Of a stretch of 64,000 nt of DNA, positions 18,138-32,966 are shown one piece after another. The translations under genes and the position numbers were made by a program. Within the stretch, counting starts at the first letter, position 1, and every line of letters starts with the position of its first letter. The notes under the pieces were generated by a model that was given only the letters and a program-made list of their open reading frames with translations, ran no database searches and was not told the origin of the DNA. The DNA comes from Pseudomonas sp. MWU13-2100 (GTDB lineage Bacteria > Pseudomonadota > Gammaproteobacteria > Pseudomonadales > Pseudomonadaceae). The stretch lies in the NCBI RefSeq assembly GCF_023242365.1, contig NZ_JALLIX010000021.1:42426-106425 (forward strand), given 5' to 3'.

Positions 18138-18160
18138 GGCGCCCGCACGCAGCGGGCGCC
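18138..18160 (-). terminator. GC hairpin between greA and the DUF4149 gene
   Basis: On the minus strand, GGCGCCCGC and GCGGGCGCC are perfectly complementary around TGCGT. No T tract follows and the hairpin touches the next ATG. It may attenuate transcription or block translation initiation of the downstream gene. Confidence 0.5.
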
Positions 18161-18165
18161 TTCGT

Positions 18166-18638
18166 TCAGAGGTGACGGACTGCGACAATCTCGTACTCGA
18201 TAACGCCACCTGGCGTTTTGACAGCCACCACATCCCCCTCTTCCTTGGCGATCAAGGCGCGGGCCAGCGGCGAACCGACGGAGATCTTGCCAAGCTTGAA
18301 GTCGGCCTCGTCCTCACCCACGATGTGGTAAACCACGCTTTCGTCGGTTTCGACGTTGGCGATTTCCACGGTGGTACCGAAAATCACCTTGCCGGTATGC
18401 GCAATGGTCGTGACATCGATGATCACCGCGTTCTGCATGCGGCCTTCGATATCACGGATCCGCGCCTCGACCATACCCTGCTGCTCGCGAGCAGCGTGGT
18501 ATTCGGCGTTTTCCTTCAAGTCACCCAACTCGCGGGCCGTACCGATGTCCTGGCTCAGCTTCGGACGGACGACCTTGGTCAGGTGAGCGTGCTCCTCTTC
18601 CAGGGCCTTGGCCCCCTGGACGGTCATGGGGTATTTGA

Positions 18639-18642
<4 letters not shown>
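18166..18642 (-). CDS. greA: transcript cleavage factor GreA
   Basis: This 158-residue factor rescues backtracked RNA polymerase by stimulating cleavage of the nascent RNA. The N-terminal coiled coil carries the conserved 'ELGDLKENAEYHAAREQQG' tip (about 38-56, with the acidic catalytic residues) and the C-terminal FKBP-like domain ends in 'VGSPLARALIAKEEGD'. Its ATG overlaps the carB stop, so greA is coupled to carB. Confidence 0.98.
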
Positions 18643-21860
<3,218 letters not shown>

Positions 21861-21965
21861 GGGTTTGTCACTCAAATCCGCAGGTCAGTCGGCAAGCCGT
21901 TGAACAATCCTTGAAGAGACCGAGGGGGCCGCCGCGTCGTGGGGCCGCCCTGGGCATCCAGGCGA

Positions 21966-23102
<1,137 letters not shown>

Positions 23103-23147
23103 GAAGACCTCCCGTAAATAAAGCCTGAAAGGGCGATCGCAGGTTGT

Positions 23148-23183
23148 AAAAAAGCGGAATGACGTATGGACACGTCACCCCGC
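23148..23183 (-). promoter_or_regulatory. carAB leader attenuator
   Basis: On the minus strand, GCGGGGTGACGT pairs over 12 positions (two G-U) with ACGTCATTCCGC, and TTTTTT follows: an intrinsic terminator inside the carA leader. A 30-codon frame (GTG at 23191) runs straight through it and ends TGA at 23099-23101, overlapping the carA TTG. From memory, leader-peptide attenuation of carAB by pyrimidines has been reported in pseudomonads. That this is the same device is inference. Confidence 0.65.
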
Positions 23184-23344
23184 TCGTTCACTGAATTATT
23201 CTGCGCGCTTTTAGTGGACACACTAAAGCTGTAGCTTACAGAAAAAGGCTTTTTTAATCCACCGCTAATGAGCCGAAAAGGCCAGGGAATGCGACAGGGC
23301 GTCGCCAGGTGGTGTGAACAGGCTCAAATGGGGAACGTCGAACC

Positions 23345-23420
23345 TGCTGGAGCATGGCTTGCCAGCGAAGCTCTTGGCGATCTCAAGGACCTCTTCGCGA
23401 ACAAGCTCTGCTCCCACAGT
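23345..23420. repeat. degenerate REP-like doublet
   Basis: The sequence 'ggagcatggcttgccagcga' and the inverted 'tcgcgaacaagctctgctcc' resemble the REP halves elsewhere in the window. They occupy the gap between dapB and the carA leader. Confidence 0.5.
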
Positions 23421-23448
23421 TTAGCGGCACAGTCAAATCCTGCGCCGA

Positions 23449-24255
23449 TCAGTGCAGCTCGAGCACATCCTGCATATCGTACAGGCCTGGCGCCTTGCCA
23501 TCCAGCCACAATGCCGCGCGCACCGCCCCCTTGGCGAAGGTCATGCGGCTCGAGGCCTTGTGGGTGATCTCCAGGCGCTCGCCTTCGGCGGCGAACAGCA
23601 CGGTGTGATCGCCGACCACATCACCGCCACGCACCGTGGCAAAACCGATGGTTTCCCGCGCGCGCGCACCGGTATGCCCCTCACGACCATACACCGCGAC
23701 TTTCTCCAGGTCGCGACCCAGCGCCTTGGCGATCACCTCGCCCATGCGCAACGCCGTACCCGAAGGCGCGTCGATCTTGTGCCGATGGTGCGCCTCGATG
23801 ATCTCGATATCCGCATCATCGCCCAGCACCCGCGCCGCCATATCGAGCAACTTCAACGACAGGTTGACGCCAACACTGAAATTGGCCGCGAAGACAATCG
23901 CAATATCCTTGCCCGCCTCGGCCAGCAAGGCCTTCTGCGCCGCGTCCAGGCCGGTGGTACCGATCACCATGGCCTTGCCCGCCTTGCGACAGAACGCCAG
24001 GTTTTTCAGCATCACTTCCGGCAGCGTGAAGTCGATCAAGACGTCGAACTCATCCGCCACCGCCTCCAGCCCCTCGGACAACGGCACGCCGATACGCCCC
24101 AACGACGCCAGCTCGCCGGCATCCGCACCGACCAGCGAACTGCCGGGACGAACGATCGCCGCCGTCAACCCGGTGAGCGGCGCGCGCTGCTGCACCGCCT
24201 CGACCAGGATCTTGCCCATGCGCCCGGCGGCGCCCATTACAGCTATACGTCGCAT
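23449..24255 (-). CDS. dapB: 4-hydroxy-tetrahydrodipicolinate reductase
   Basis: This lysine/diaminopimelate pathway enzyme uses NAD(P)H. The 268 residues start with the Rossmann motif 'VMGAAGRMGKILVE' and carry 'GTTGLD' (about residue 102) and the catalytic 'EAHHRHKIDAPSGTALRMGE' (about 155-174). It sits between dnaJ and carA, an arrangement conserved in Pseudomonas. Confidence 0.98.
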   Translation of the reverse strand: MRRIAVMGAAGRMGKILVEAVQQRAPLTGLTAAIVRPGSSLVGADAGELASLGRIGVPLSEGLEAVADEFDVLIDFTLPEVMLKNLAFCRKAGKAMVIGTTGLDAAQKALLAEAGKDIAIVFAANFSVGVNLSLKLLDMAARVLGDDADIEIIEAHHRHKIDAPSGTALRMGEVIAKALGRDLEKVAVYGREGHTGARARETIGFATVRGGDVVGDHTVLFAAEGERLEITHKASSRMTFAKGAVRAALWLDGKAPGLYDMQDVLELH

Positions 24256-24265
24256 GCCTCGCTCC

Positions 24266-25390
24266 TTACAGGTCGCCGAAGAAACGCTTCATCCCTTCGA
24301 ACCAGCCGCTGGCCTTGGGCGAATGAGAACTGTCGCCAGCCAGGGAGGAGCGGAACTCTTCCAACAGCTCACGCTGGCGACGACTCAGGTTCACCGGGGT
24401 CTCGACGGCCACGCGACACATCAGGTCACCCGCGCCACCGCCACGCACCGGCGCAACACCCTTGCCGCGCAGGCGGAACTGCTTGCCGGTCTGGGTACCT
24501 TCCGGAATCTTCAACTTGACGCGACCGTCCAGGGTTGGCACTTCCAGCTCGCCGCCCAGGGCTGCGTCGACAAAGCTGATCGGCACCTCGCAGAACAGAT
24601 GCTTGCCGTCACGCTGAAAAATATCGTGCTCACGGACATTGATCACCACATACAGGTCGCCGGTCGGACCGCCCTGCGTACCCGCCTCGCCTTCGCCGGA
24701 CAGGCGAATACGGTCACCGGTATCGACGCCCGACGGCACTTTCACCGACAGGGTCTTGTATTCTTCGACACGCCCCTGCCCATGGCAGGCATCGCACGGA
24801 TCGGAAATGATCTTGCCCTGACCATGGCAACGCGGGCAGGTCTGCTGCACCGAGAAGAAGCCTTGCTGCATACGCACCTGGCCGATACCGCCACAGGTCG
24901 GGCAGGTGATCGGCGCCGAACCTTTCTTGGCTCCGGAACCGTCGCACGGCTTGCAGTTCACCAGCGTCGGCACGCGGATATTGACGGTAGTACCGCGTAC
25001 CGCCTCTTCCAGGTTCAGTTCCAGGGTGTAGCGCAGGTCGCTGCCGCGCTGGGCGCCGCCACGGGAACCGCCGCGACCGCCGCCGAAGAAATCGCTGAAT
25101 ACATCGCCGAAGATATCGGAGAAATTCTGCCCGCCGAAGCCGGCACCGCCGCCGCCCATGCTTGGGTCGACGCCCGCATGGCCATACTGGTCGTAGGCTG
25201 CACGCTTGCTGGAGTCGGACAGCACTTCGTAGGCCTCATTGGCCTCCTTGAACAGTTCTTCCGACGCTTTGTCATCCGGATTACGGTCCGGGTGATGCTT
25301 CATCGCGAGGCGACGGTAAGCTTTCTTCAGGTCCGATTCGCTGGAGCCACGCTCGACCCCCAAAACCTCGTAATAGTCACGCTTTGCCAT
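24266..25390 (-). CDS. dnaJ: chaperone protein DnaJ
   Basis: This 374-residue Hsp40 co-chaperone stimulates DnaK ATPase. It has a J domain with the HPD tripeptide ('KHHPDRNPDD', about 32-41), a Gly/Phe-rich linker, four zinc-finger repeats (CKPCDGSG, CPTCGGIG, CPRCHGQG, CDACHGQG) and two C-terminal substrate-binding domains. The ATG giving MAKRDYYEVLG is the conserved start. It lies 194 bases after dnaK, with a hairpin in between. Confidence 0.98.
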   Translation of the reverse strand: MAKRDYYEVLGVERGSSESDLKKAYRRLAMKHHPDRNPDDKASEELFKEANEAYEVLSDSSKRAAYDQYGHAGVDPSMGGGGAGFGGQNFSDIFGDVFSDFFGGGRGGSRGGAQRGSDLRYTLELNLEEAVRGTTVNIRVPTLVNCKPCDGSGAKKGSAPITCPTCGGIGQVRMQQGFFSVQQTCPRCHGQGKIISDPCDACHGQGRVEEYKTLSVKVPSGVDTGDRIRLSGEGEAGTQGGPTGDLYVVINVREHDIFQRDGKHLFCEVPISFVDAALGGELEVPTLDGRVKLKIPEGTQTGKQFRLRGKGVAPVRGGGAGDLMCRVAVETPVNLSRRQRELLEEFRSSLAGDSSHSPKASGWFEGMKRFFGDL

Positions 25391-25506
25391 GATTCTTTGC
25401 ACTCTTGAGGATGTTCGGGACTCCCGACTGGAGCAGTCCCGCCCCGACCATCAGCACCCGAACGCTGTCGCATGCTATAAAAATTTGCCTATTCCAGACA
25501 CGCCAA

Positions 25507-25526
25507 CGCGGGAGCAAGCTCCCGCG
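25507..25526. terminator. hairpin between dnaK and dnaJ
   Basis: CGCGGGAGC and GCTCCCGCG form a near-perfect palindrome. There is no T tract, so it may be a partial terminator, an mRNA-stabilising structure, or a REP-derived half site that lowers dnaJ relative to dnaK. Confidence 0.4.
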
Positions 25527-25584
25527 CGGCGACATCCTACCAGTCACCGCTCAAGCGCAGTCAACCGGCTGACCTACAAGTGAA

Positions 25585-27504
<1,920 letters not shown>

Positions 27505-27582
27505 TTCACTCTCCCGAAACTTTGATTTTTTTTACCGCAGCGGTTATGGCCAACTGTGGTAGCACTTAAACGCTTGACTTGT

Positions 27583-27610
27583 AGATGGGGGCCTTGCGGC
27601 CGATTTCAAG
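27583..27610 (-). promoter_or_regulatory. sigma-32 promoter of dnaK
   Basis: On the minus strand, CTTGAA and CCCCATCT are separated by 14 bases, an excellent fit to the RpoH consensus (CTTGAA, 13-15 bases, CCCCATnT). The TGA within the -35 box is the stop codon of grpE, so the promoter overlaps the end of that gene. Confidence 0.85.
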
Positions 27611-28172
27611 CCTGCTCGTCGATCGTCGGCGAAACCGGCGCGACCGCCTTGCTGACCACCACCATTGCCGGGCGCAGCAGGCGACCGTGGAGCTGATAGC
27701 CTTTCTGGAACACTTTCAGCACGCTGTTGGGCTCGACATCGGCGCTTTCCTGCATGGCCATGGCCTGGTGCAGGGCAGCGTTGAAGGGTTCGCCGTGGGG
27801 CTCGATGGCTTCCAGCTGATAACGCTTGAGGGTGTCCTGGAACATCTTCAGGGTCAGTTCGATGCCTTCACGCATCGGCCGGATGTTTTCATCGTCCGGG
27901 TTGGACAGGTCCAGACCACGTTCCAGGCTGTCGATGATCGGCAACAGGTCGCCGGCAAACTTCTCCAGGGCGAATTTGTGCGCTTTTTCCACATCCTGCT
28001 CGGCACGCCGGCGGATATTCTGCAGGTCGGCCGCGACACGCAACCCTTGATCCTGTGCCGCCGCCAGTTGCTCCTCGAGCACCTGGACGCGGGTGGCCAA
28101 ATCGTCACCCTGAGCCTGTGCGGCCGAGCCGGCTTCCTGATTTTGCGAATCCAGAGTCTGTTCGTCAGCCAT
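27606..28172 (-). CDS. grpE: nucleotide exchange factor GrpE
   Basis: This 188-residue co-chaperone releases ADP from DnaK. An N-terminal coiled coil (about 20-80, 'LATRVQVLEEQLAAAQDQ') leads to the C-terminal beta domain ('VEPNSVLKVFQKGYQLHGRLLRPAMVVV'-type region, about 140-175). The ATG giving MADEQTLDSQNQ is preceded by 'aggagg'. Transcription should start at the sigma-32 promoter about 55 bases upstream. Confidence 0.97.
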   Translation of the reverse strand: MADEQTLDSQNQEAGSAAQAQGDDLATRVQVLEEQLAAAQDQGLRVAADLQNIRRRAEQDVEKAHKFALEKFAGDLLPIIDSLERGLDLSNPDDENIRPMREGIELTLKMFQDTLKRYQLEAIEPHGEPFNAALHQAMAMQESADVEPNSVLKVFQKGYQLHGRLLRPAMVVVSKAVAPVSPTIDEQA

Positions 28173-28226
28173 AAAAAACCTCCTTTCAATATCGTCTGCG
28201 AGCTCGACTCGCGCTTCTGCCCCGAT

Positions 28227-28254
28227 ATATGGGGTCGCAATTTCCAGGTTCAAG
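28227..28254 (-). promoter_or_regulatory. sigma-32 promoter of grpE
   Basis: On the minus strand, CTTGAA, 14 bases, CCCCATAT: an essentially perfect RpoH promoter, ending about 55 bases before the grpE ATG. Confidence 0.9.
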
Positions 28255-28374
28255 GGCCGGGAGCACGGCAATCGCACCCCGGCCCATCTGTGCAAGATTA
28301 CCGATCGCGCTAAAAAACCCCGACATTCAAGCCAATCGAACTAAGGGCAAGCATTGTCAGCACAATTAAAAACA

Positions 28375-28390
28375 CTGTATAAATAACCAG
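28375..28390. promoter_or_regulatory. LexA box of recN
   Basis: CTGT, eight A/T-rich bases, then CCAG: one mismatch to the LexA consensus CTGT-N8-ACAG. It lies 25 bases before the recN start, where it would block transcription. recN is an SOS gene in many bacteria. Confidence 0.75.
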
Positions 28391-28414
28391 ACCTAAAGCC
28401 TGGGAGCGGCCTTC

Positions 28415-30088
28415 ATGCTGGTGCACCTGTCCGTACATAACTACGCAATCGTCGAACATCTCGATCTGGAACTGGATCGCGGGATGAGCGTAATCACTGG
28501 CGAAACCGGCGCCGGCAAGTCGATCATGCTCGACGCCCTCGGGCTGACCCTGGGCGATCGCGCCGACAGCGGCGTGGTCCGTCCCGGCGCGGACAAGGCC
28601 GATATACTCGCCACCTTCGACCTCGAAGACATCCCCGAGGCCCGGGCCTGGCTCGCCGAACGCGACCTCGACAACGACGGCCCGTGCATCCTGCGCCGGG
28701 TCATTACCGCCGAAGGTCGCTCGCGCGGCTATATCAACGGCTCGCCCTGCCCCCAGGGCGACCTCAAGGCCCTCGGCGAACTGCTGATCGACATCCACAG
28801 CCAGCACGAACACCAGTCCCTGCTGAAAACCGACACCCACCGCCGCCTGCTCGACGAATACGCCGGCGCCACCGATCTCGCCCGCCAGGTCCAGCTCGCG
28901 GCCCAGCGCTGGCGCCAGACCCGCCAGGAACTGGAGCGCCTCTCCAACTCCGGCGACGAACAGCGCGCCCGCCACCAACTGCTCAGTTACCAGCTCGAAG
29001 AACTCGAAAACCTCGGCCTGGGTGAAAACGAGCTGGGGGACCTGGAGCAGGAACACAAGAACCTGACCAACGCCGAAACTCTGCTCGGCATCTGCCGCCA
29101 GGTAGTGGAGCAGTGCAGCGAAAGCGACTCGGGCAATGTACTCAATGCCCTGACCGCGAGCCTCAATCGCCTGTCCAGCGTCAATAACGGCAGCGGCTCC
29201 CTGGGCGAAGCCACCAACCTGCTGGCCAGCGCGCAGATCCAGGTCGAGGAAGCCGTCGGCGAACTGAACCGTTTCCTCGACCACTTCGACGCCGACCCGG
29301 CCCGCCTGCAACAGCTCGAGGAGCGGCTGGACGCGATCTACACCCTGGCACGCAAGCACCGTATCCAGCCCACGGAGGTGGCGACCCTCCAGCAAAAGCT
29401 GCTGGATGAAATCGAAACCCTCAATGCCAACGACGAAGCCATCGAACGCCTCACCGAAGAACTCGCGGCCTATGCCCGACATTATCAGGAACGGGCACGG
29501 GAACTTAGTGATCTACGTCATCAAGCGGCGACTGGCCTCGCCAGCGCCGTAGAACAGGAAATCCAGCGCCTGGGCATGCCCGGCGGGCGCTTCAGCATCG
29601 AACTGCATGCCAACACCAGCAACGAGCTGCTGCCTTATGGCCTTGAGCAGGTCGAACTGTTGGTCAGCGCCAACCCCGGCCAACCACTCAAGGCACTGGC
29701 CAAGGTTGCCTCCGGGGGGGAACTGTCACGGATCAGCCTGGCGATCCAGGTCATCACCGCACAGACCTCGCGTATCCCGACCCTGGTATTCGACGAAGTG
29801 GACGTGGGTATCGGCGGCCCGACCGCCGAGATCGTCGGCCAACTGCTGCGCCGCCTCGGCGAGCGCGGGCAGGTACTGACCGTCACGCACCTGCCGCAAG
29901 TGGCGGCGCAAGGGCACCATCATCTATTTGTGCACAAGATGCGCGGCAGTGACGCCACCCGCACGGCGGTGTCGAAACTGAGCAAGGCTGAACGGATCGA
30001 AGAAGTCGCGCGCATGCTCGGGGGCATTGACCTGACCAAGGAATCCCTGGCTCACGCAAAAAAGATGGTGATCACGGCCAAAGCCTGA
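28415..30088 (+). CDS. recN: DNA repair protein RecN
   Basis: This 557-residue SMC-like ATPase acts in double-strand break repair. Walker A 'GETGAGKSIM' is at about residue 29, long coiled-coil arms run from about 150 to 370, and the C-terminal signature 'ASGGELSRISLAIQ' and Walker B 'TLVFDEVDVGIGG' close the ATPase. The ribosome site is 'gggag' before the ATG. It diverges from grpE, with a LexA box in front. Confidence 0.98.
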   Translation: MLVHLSVHNYAIVEHLDLELDRGMSVITGETGAGKSIMLDALGLTLGDRADSGVVRPGADKADILATFDLEDIPEARAWLAERDLDNDGPCILRRVITAEGRSRGYINGSPCPQGDLKALGELLIDIHSQHEHQSLLKTDTHRRLLDEYAGATDLARQVQLAAQRWRQTRQELERLSNSGDEQRARHQLLSYQLEELENLGLGENELGDLEQEHKNLTNAETLLGICRQVVEQCSESDSGNVLNALTASLNRLSSVNNGSGSLGEATNLLASAQIQVEEAVGELNRFLDHFDADPARLQQLEERLDAIYTLARKHRIQPTEVATLQQKLLDEIETLNANDEAIERLTEELAAYARHYQERARELSDLRHQAATGLASAVEQEIQRLGMPGGRFSIELHANTSNELLPYGLEQVELLVSANPGQPLKALAKVASGGELSRISLAIQVITAQTSRIPTLVFDEVDVGIGGPTAEIVGQLLRRLGERGQVLTVTHLPQVAAQGHHHLFVHKMRGSDATRTAVSKLSKAERIEEVARMLGGIDLTKESLAHAKKMVITAKA

Positions 30089-30131
30089 GCCCGGACCTCG
30101 GCCCGCAGAAAAATCTGGCAATAAAAAACAC

Positions 30132-30155
30132 GAAGGCGACCCTAAGGTCGCCTTC
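30132..30155. terminator. bidirectional terminator between recN and fur
   Basis: GAAGGCGACC and GGTCGCCTTC form a perfect 10-bp stem around CTAA, with A-rich sequence on one side and T-rich on the other. It lies between the convergent recN and fur genes. Confidence 0.85.
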
Positions 30156-30186
30156 GATCGTTTCGCGAACCGGTATTCGCGACGAT

Positions 30187-30594
30187 TTACGTTTTTTTCT
30201 TGCGTACGTACAGGACCAGATTGTGATCCGCCAGCTCGAAACCGTGCTCTTCGGCGATAGCCTTCTGCAGCTTCTCGATTTCCGGACTGGTGAATTCGAT
30301 CACCTCGCTGGTATCCACGTCGACCATATGATCGTGATGCCCGCCGTCCGCCAGCTCGAAGACCGCATGGCCGCCATCGAAATTGTGGCGAACCACCAAC
30401 CCGGCCGCTTCGAACTGGGTCAGTACACGGTAGACCGTTGCCAGGCCAACATCCTCGCCCGCTTCCATCAGCGCCTTGTAGACATCCTCGGCGCTCATGT
30501 GACGCTGCTCGGCGGAATCAAGCATTTGCAAAATCTTGACCCGTGGCAGAGTCACTTTTAAGCCGGCTTTACGTAGTTCGCTATTTTCAACCAT
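30187..30594 (-). CDS. fur: ferric uptake regulator Fur
   Basis: This 135-residue metal-dependent repressor of iron acquisition genes has an N-terminal winged helix ('TLPRVKILQML', 'DVGLATVYRVLTQFEAAGLV') and a C-terminal dimerisation domain with metal ligands in 'GGHHDHMVDVDT' and the surrounding acidic residues. As in other Pseudomonas, it lacks the C-terminal CxxC zinc site of E. coli Fur. It diverges from bamE, 97 bases away. Confidence 0.98.
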   Translation of the reverse strand: MVENSELRKAGLKVTLPRVKILQMLDSAEQRHMSAEDVYKALMEAGEDVGLATVYRVLTQFEAAGLVVRHNFDGGHAVFELADGGHHDHMVDVDTSEVIEFTSPEIEKLQKAIAEEHGFELADHNLVLYVRKKKT

Positions 30595-30691
30595 GGTCAG
30601 CTTTCTCGCGATGCTGCTTCGCAGCTTCTCTTAATACGGGTATGATCGGGGTTTACGTTGTCCCAGCCAAGATAGTGGAAGTCGCCCACCG

Positions 30692-31219
30692 ATGCAAAAC
30701 ACCAAGCTGTTGCTAACCAGTTTTACCTTAGTGGGACTGCTCGCACTCGCCGGTTGTTCATTCCCCGGGGTTTACAAAATCGACATCCAACAGGGCAATG
30801 TCGTCACGCAGGACATGATAGACCAGTTGCGCCCGGGAATGACCCGCAAGCAAGTAAGGTTTATCATGGGCAACCCGCTGTTGGCCGACACATTCCACGC
30901 CAATCGCTGGGATTATCTGTATAGCCTGCAGCCTGGTGGCGGTGAACGCCAACAGGAACGGATCAGCCTGATATTCAATGCCAATGATCAACTCGCCAGC
31001 CTGTCCGGCGACTTCAAACCCGGCGTGAGCCGCGATGAAGCGATTCTGGGCAAGGACAGCGGCACGACGGTGAATGCTCCGGTACAGAACACCGAGAAGC
31101 CGCAACCCGAGAAGCCGGCCAAGCCGGGTTCGTTGCTCGACCAGATCCAGAAAGATGTCGACGGCGTGAAAACCGTGCCGGTTCCGTCTCCGGAACCGCT
31201 GGACACCGCGCCGCAGTAA
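30692..31219 (+). CDS. bamE: outer membrane assembly lipoprotein BamE (OmlA)
   Basis: This 175-residue lipoprotein of the Bam complex has a signal peptide with lipobox LAGC (Cys 22). The conserved core 'QLRPGMTRKQVRFIMGNPL' and 'DYLYSLQPGG' (about 46-92) is the BamE/SmpA domain. The C-terminal half is a Pro/Lys-rich extension found in pseudomonads. It is transcribed away from fur, the well-known fur-omlA arrangement. Confidence 0.96.
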   Translation: MQNTKLLLTSFTLVGLLALAGCSFPGVYKIDIQQGNVVTQDMIDQLRPGMTRKQVRFIMGNPLLADTFHANRWDYLYSLQPGGGERQQERISLIFNANDQLASLSGDFKPGVSRDEAILGKDSGTTVNAPVQNTEKPQPEKPAKPGSLLDQIQKDVDGVKTVPVPSPEPLDTAPQ

Positions 31220-31230
31220 AACGGCGACAG

Positions 31231-31258
31231 AAAAAAGCCCGGATGTCCGGGCTTTTTT
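31231..31258 (+). terminator. terminator of bamE
   Basis: AAAGCCCGG ATGT CCGGGCTTTTTT: a GC stem and T tract 12 bases after the bamE stop. It can also serve the facing gene because the left arm has an A tract. Confidence 0.9.
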
Positions 31259-31303
31259 GTGCCTGCTGAAAAACACCCTCCGGGCCTGATACTCAACCCT
31301 ATG

Positions 31304-31378
31304 GGAGCCGGCTTGCCGGCGACGACAGCCGAATAAGCAATGCAAGGCAGCCCCCATCGCCGGCAAGCCGGCGCCAAC
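31304..31378. repeat. REPIN
   Basis: 'gggagccggcttgccggcga' and the inverted 'tcgccggcaagccggcgcc' flank a short spacer. It lies in the convergent gap between bamE and the RnfH-type gene. Confidence 0.75.
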
Positions 31379-31401
31379 AGAGATCCCGCGCAAGACAAGA
31401 G

Positions 31402-31716
31402 CTACAGGTTTTGCGCCTTGGCCTTGGCGGCTCTTTCCGCACGCAGGCGCCGAACCTCCTTGGGATCGGCCAGCAAGGGACGATAGATCTCGATACGATC
31501 GCCCTCCGCCACCGCACGGGTATCGGCATCGGCAATGGCCTTGCCGAAAATCCCCAGCGGACAACTTTCCACATCCAGCCCGGGAAACTGCTCGGCGATC
31601 CCGGACAGGCGCACCGCTACCCGCAACGTCGTGCCCGCCGGCACTGAAACCGCCTGCAGGCACTGACGCCCGACATCGGCGTAGACCACCTCTATCGCCA
31701 CCAATGGCTCAGACAT
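31402..31716 (-). CDS. rnfH: RnfH family ubiquitin-like protein
   Basis: This 104-residue protein has a beta-grasp ubiquitin-like fold ('IEVVYADVGRQCLQAVSVPAG', then 'IADADTRAVAEGDRIEIYRPL'), which is the Ub-RnfH family. Its biochemical role is not settled. It overlaps ratA by eight bases on the same strand; this pair is conserved next to smpB and bamE in gammaproteobacteria. The ATG giving MSEPLVAIEVV is the start. Confidence 0.9.
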   Translation of the reverse strand: MSEPLVAIEVVYADVGRQCLQAVSVPAGTTLRVAVRLSGIAEQFPGLDVESCPLGIFGKAIADADTRAVAEGDRIEIYRPLLADPKEVRRLRAERAAKAKAQNL

Positions 31717-32143
31717 GGAGCTGCTTGGCGCGCTGGCAGAACGCATCCACCAGGGTATTGGCCGCCTGATTGAACAACGGCCCCAGAGTCGCCCGCACGA
31801 TCGGCCCGGCGTAATCGAAGGTCAGGTCCAGGCTGATCTTGCAGGCCTTCTCCCCCAGGGCCTTGAACACCCAGACACCGTGCAATTGATTGAACGGTCC
31901 TTCTTCCAGGTTCATTTCAATCGACTGTCCTGACACCAGGGTATTGCGGGTCACGAAATTCTGGCTCAAGCCGCCTTTGGCGATTGCCAGTGTGGCGCGC
32001 ATATGCACCTGCGAGCTCTCCAGCACCTGGGCCGACGCGCACCACGGGAGGAACTCCGGGTAACGCGCGACGTCGTTCACCAGGTCATAAAGCGCCTGCG
32101 CCGGGTAGGGCAGCAAGGCCGAACGTTGAATATGGGTCGTCAT
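31709..32143 (-). CDS. ratA: RatA/PasT family protein (START-like, ribosome association)
   Basis: This 144-residue SRPBCC/START-fold protein is the family described as the RatA toxin (inhibits 70S formation) and as PasT or a coenzyme Q10-binding homologue. Typical segments are 'YDLVNDVARYPEFLPWC' (about 17-33) and 'FKALGEKACKISLDLTFDY'. It overlaps the rnfH gene and diverges from smpB. The start ATG gives MTTHIQRSALLPYP. Confidence 0.94.
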   Translation of the reverse strand: MTTHIQRSALLPYPAQALYDLVNDVARYPEFLPWCASAQVLESSQVHMRATLAIAKGGLSQNFVTRNTLVSGQSIEMNLEEGPFNQLHGVWVFKALGEKACKISLDLTFDYAGPIVRATLGPLFNQAANTLVDAFCQRAKQLHV

Positions 32144-32255
32144 GTCAGCGTTGATTCCACGGCTGGGCAGCAAACAAAAGTGCGCGCATTGTCCGGGATT
32201 CATCCTACGCGCTCAAGCACGCAGCTTCACCGTAGCCGAGTGACGCGCAACTGCC

Positions 32256-32261
32256 TATAAT
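32256..32261 (+). promoter_or_regulatory. -10 element upstream of smpB
   Basis: TATAAT lies nine bases before the smpB ATG. No good -35 is seen 17 bases upstream. If it is used, the transcript would have almost no leader, and the smpB frame shows no ribosome site before its ATG. Confidence 0.4.
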
Positions 32262-32270
32262 GACGCCCCT

Positions 32271-32753
32271 ATGGCTAAACAGAAGAAACACCCCACAGGG
32301 ACCATCGCGCAAAATAAAAAGGCGCGCCACGATTACTTCGTCGAACAACGGTTCGAGGCTGGTCTGGTCCTGGCCGGCTGGGAAGTAAAGAGTCTACGTG
32401 CAGGCAAGGCACAACTGGTCGACAGTTATGTACTGCTCAAGAACGGTGAAGCCTGGCTGTTCGGCAGCCACTTCACGCCGTTGACGACCGCCAGCACCCA
32501 CGTGATTGCCGACCCGACGCGCACGCGCAAGCTGCTGCTCAACCAGCGCGAGCTGGAAAAGATCCACGCGGCCGTGCAGCAAAAGGGCCATGCCTGTGTC
32601 TGCCTGTCGCTGTATTGGAGCAAGCACCTGGTCAAGTGCGAGATTGCCCTGGGCAAGGGCAAGAAGGAATACGACAAACGCGATACCGAGCGCGAGCGCG
32701 ACGCCAACCGGGACTTGCAGCGCGCCGTGCGCAACAAGGGCAAGGAAGACTGA
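32271..32753 (+). CDS. smpB: SsrA-binding protein SmpB
   Basis: This 160-residue partner of tmRNA in trans-translation begins 'IAQNKKARHDYFVEQRFEAG' and has 'LAGWEVKSLRAGKAQL' (OB-fold core), with the basic C-terminal tail (about 130-160) that enters the ribosomal mRNA channel. Its partner ssrA lies about 7.5 kb downstream in this window. Confidence 0.98.
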   Translation: MAKQKKHPTGTIAQNKKARHDYFVEQRFEAGLVLAGWEVKSLRAGKAQLVDSYVLLKNGEAWLFGSHFTPLTTASTHVIADPTRTRKLLLNQRELEKIHAAVQQKGHACVCLSLYWSKHLVKCEIALGKGKKEYDKRDTERERDANRDLQRAVRNKGKED

Positions 32754-32818
32754 GTGCGGCGAGGGAGGCTTGCCTCAATGCCTGTCAGTTAAGAGCAATC
32801 TTAAGTCTGGCCGATATT

Positions 32819-32951
32819 TGTGGCGAGCGGGCTTGCCCGCGCTCGGCTGCGAAGCAGTCGTAAAACCGGTGATTGCGTTCTGCCTGACACAATGAAGTCG
32901 CTGATTTCAGGGCCGCTTCGCAGCCCAGCGCGGGCAAGCCCGCTCGCCACA
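32819..32951. repeat. REPIN
   Basis: 'tgtggcgagcgggcttgccc' and its inverted copy 'gggcaagcccgctcgccaca' stand about 130 bases apart end to end, each extended by gctgcgaagc / gcttcgcagc. It is the most complete REP doublet in the window and lies between the convergent smpB and lldR genes. Confidence 0.85.
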
Positions 32952-32966
32952 TGACCCGACCGCCTT

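Noticed and set aside
28310..29482. 390-codon minus frame inside recN
   Set aside because: Antisense to recN with repetitive Val/Ala/Gly/Gln composition and no ribosome site.
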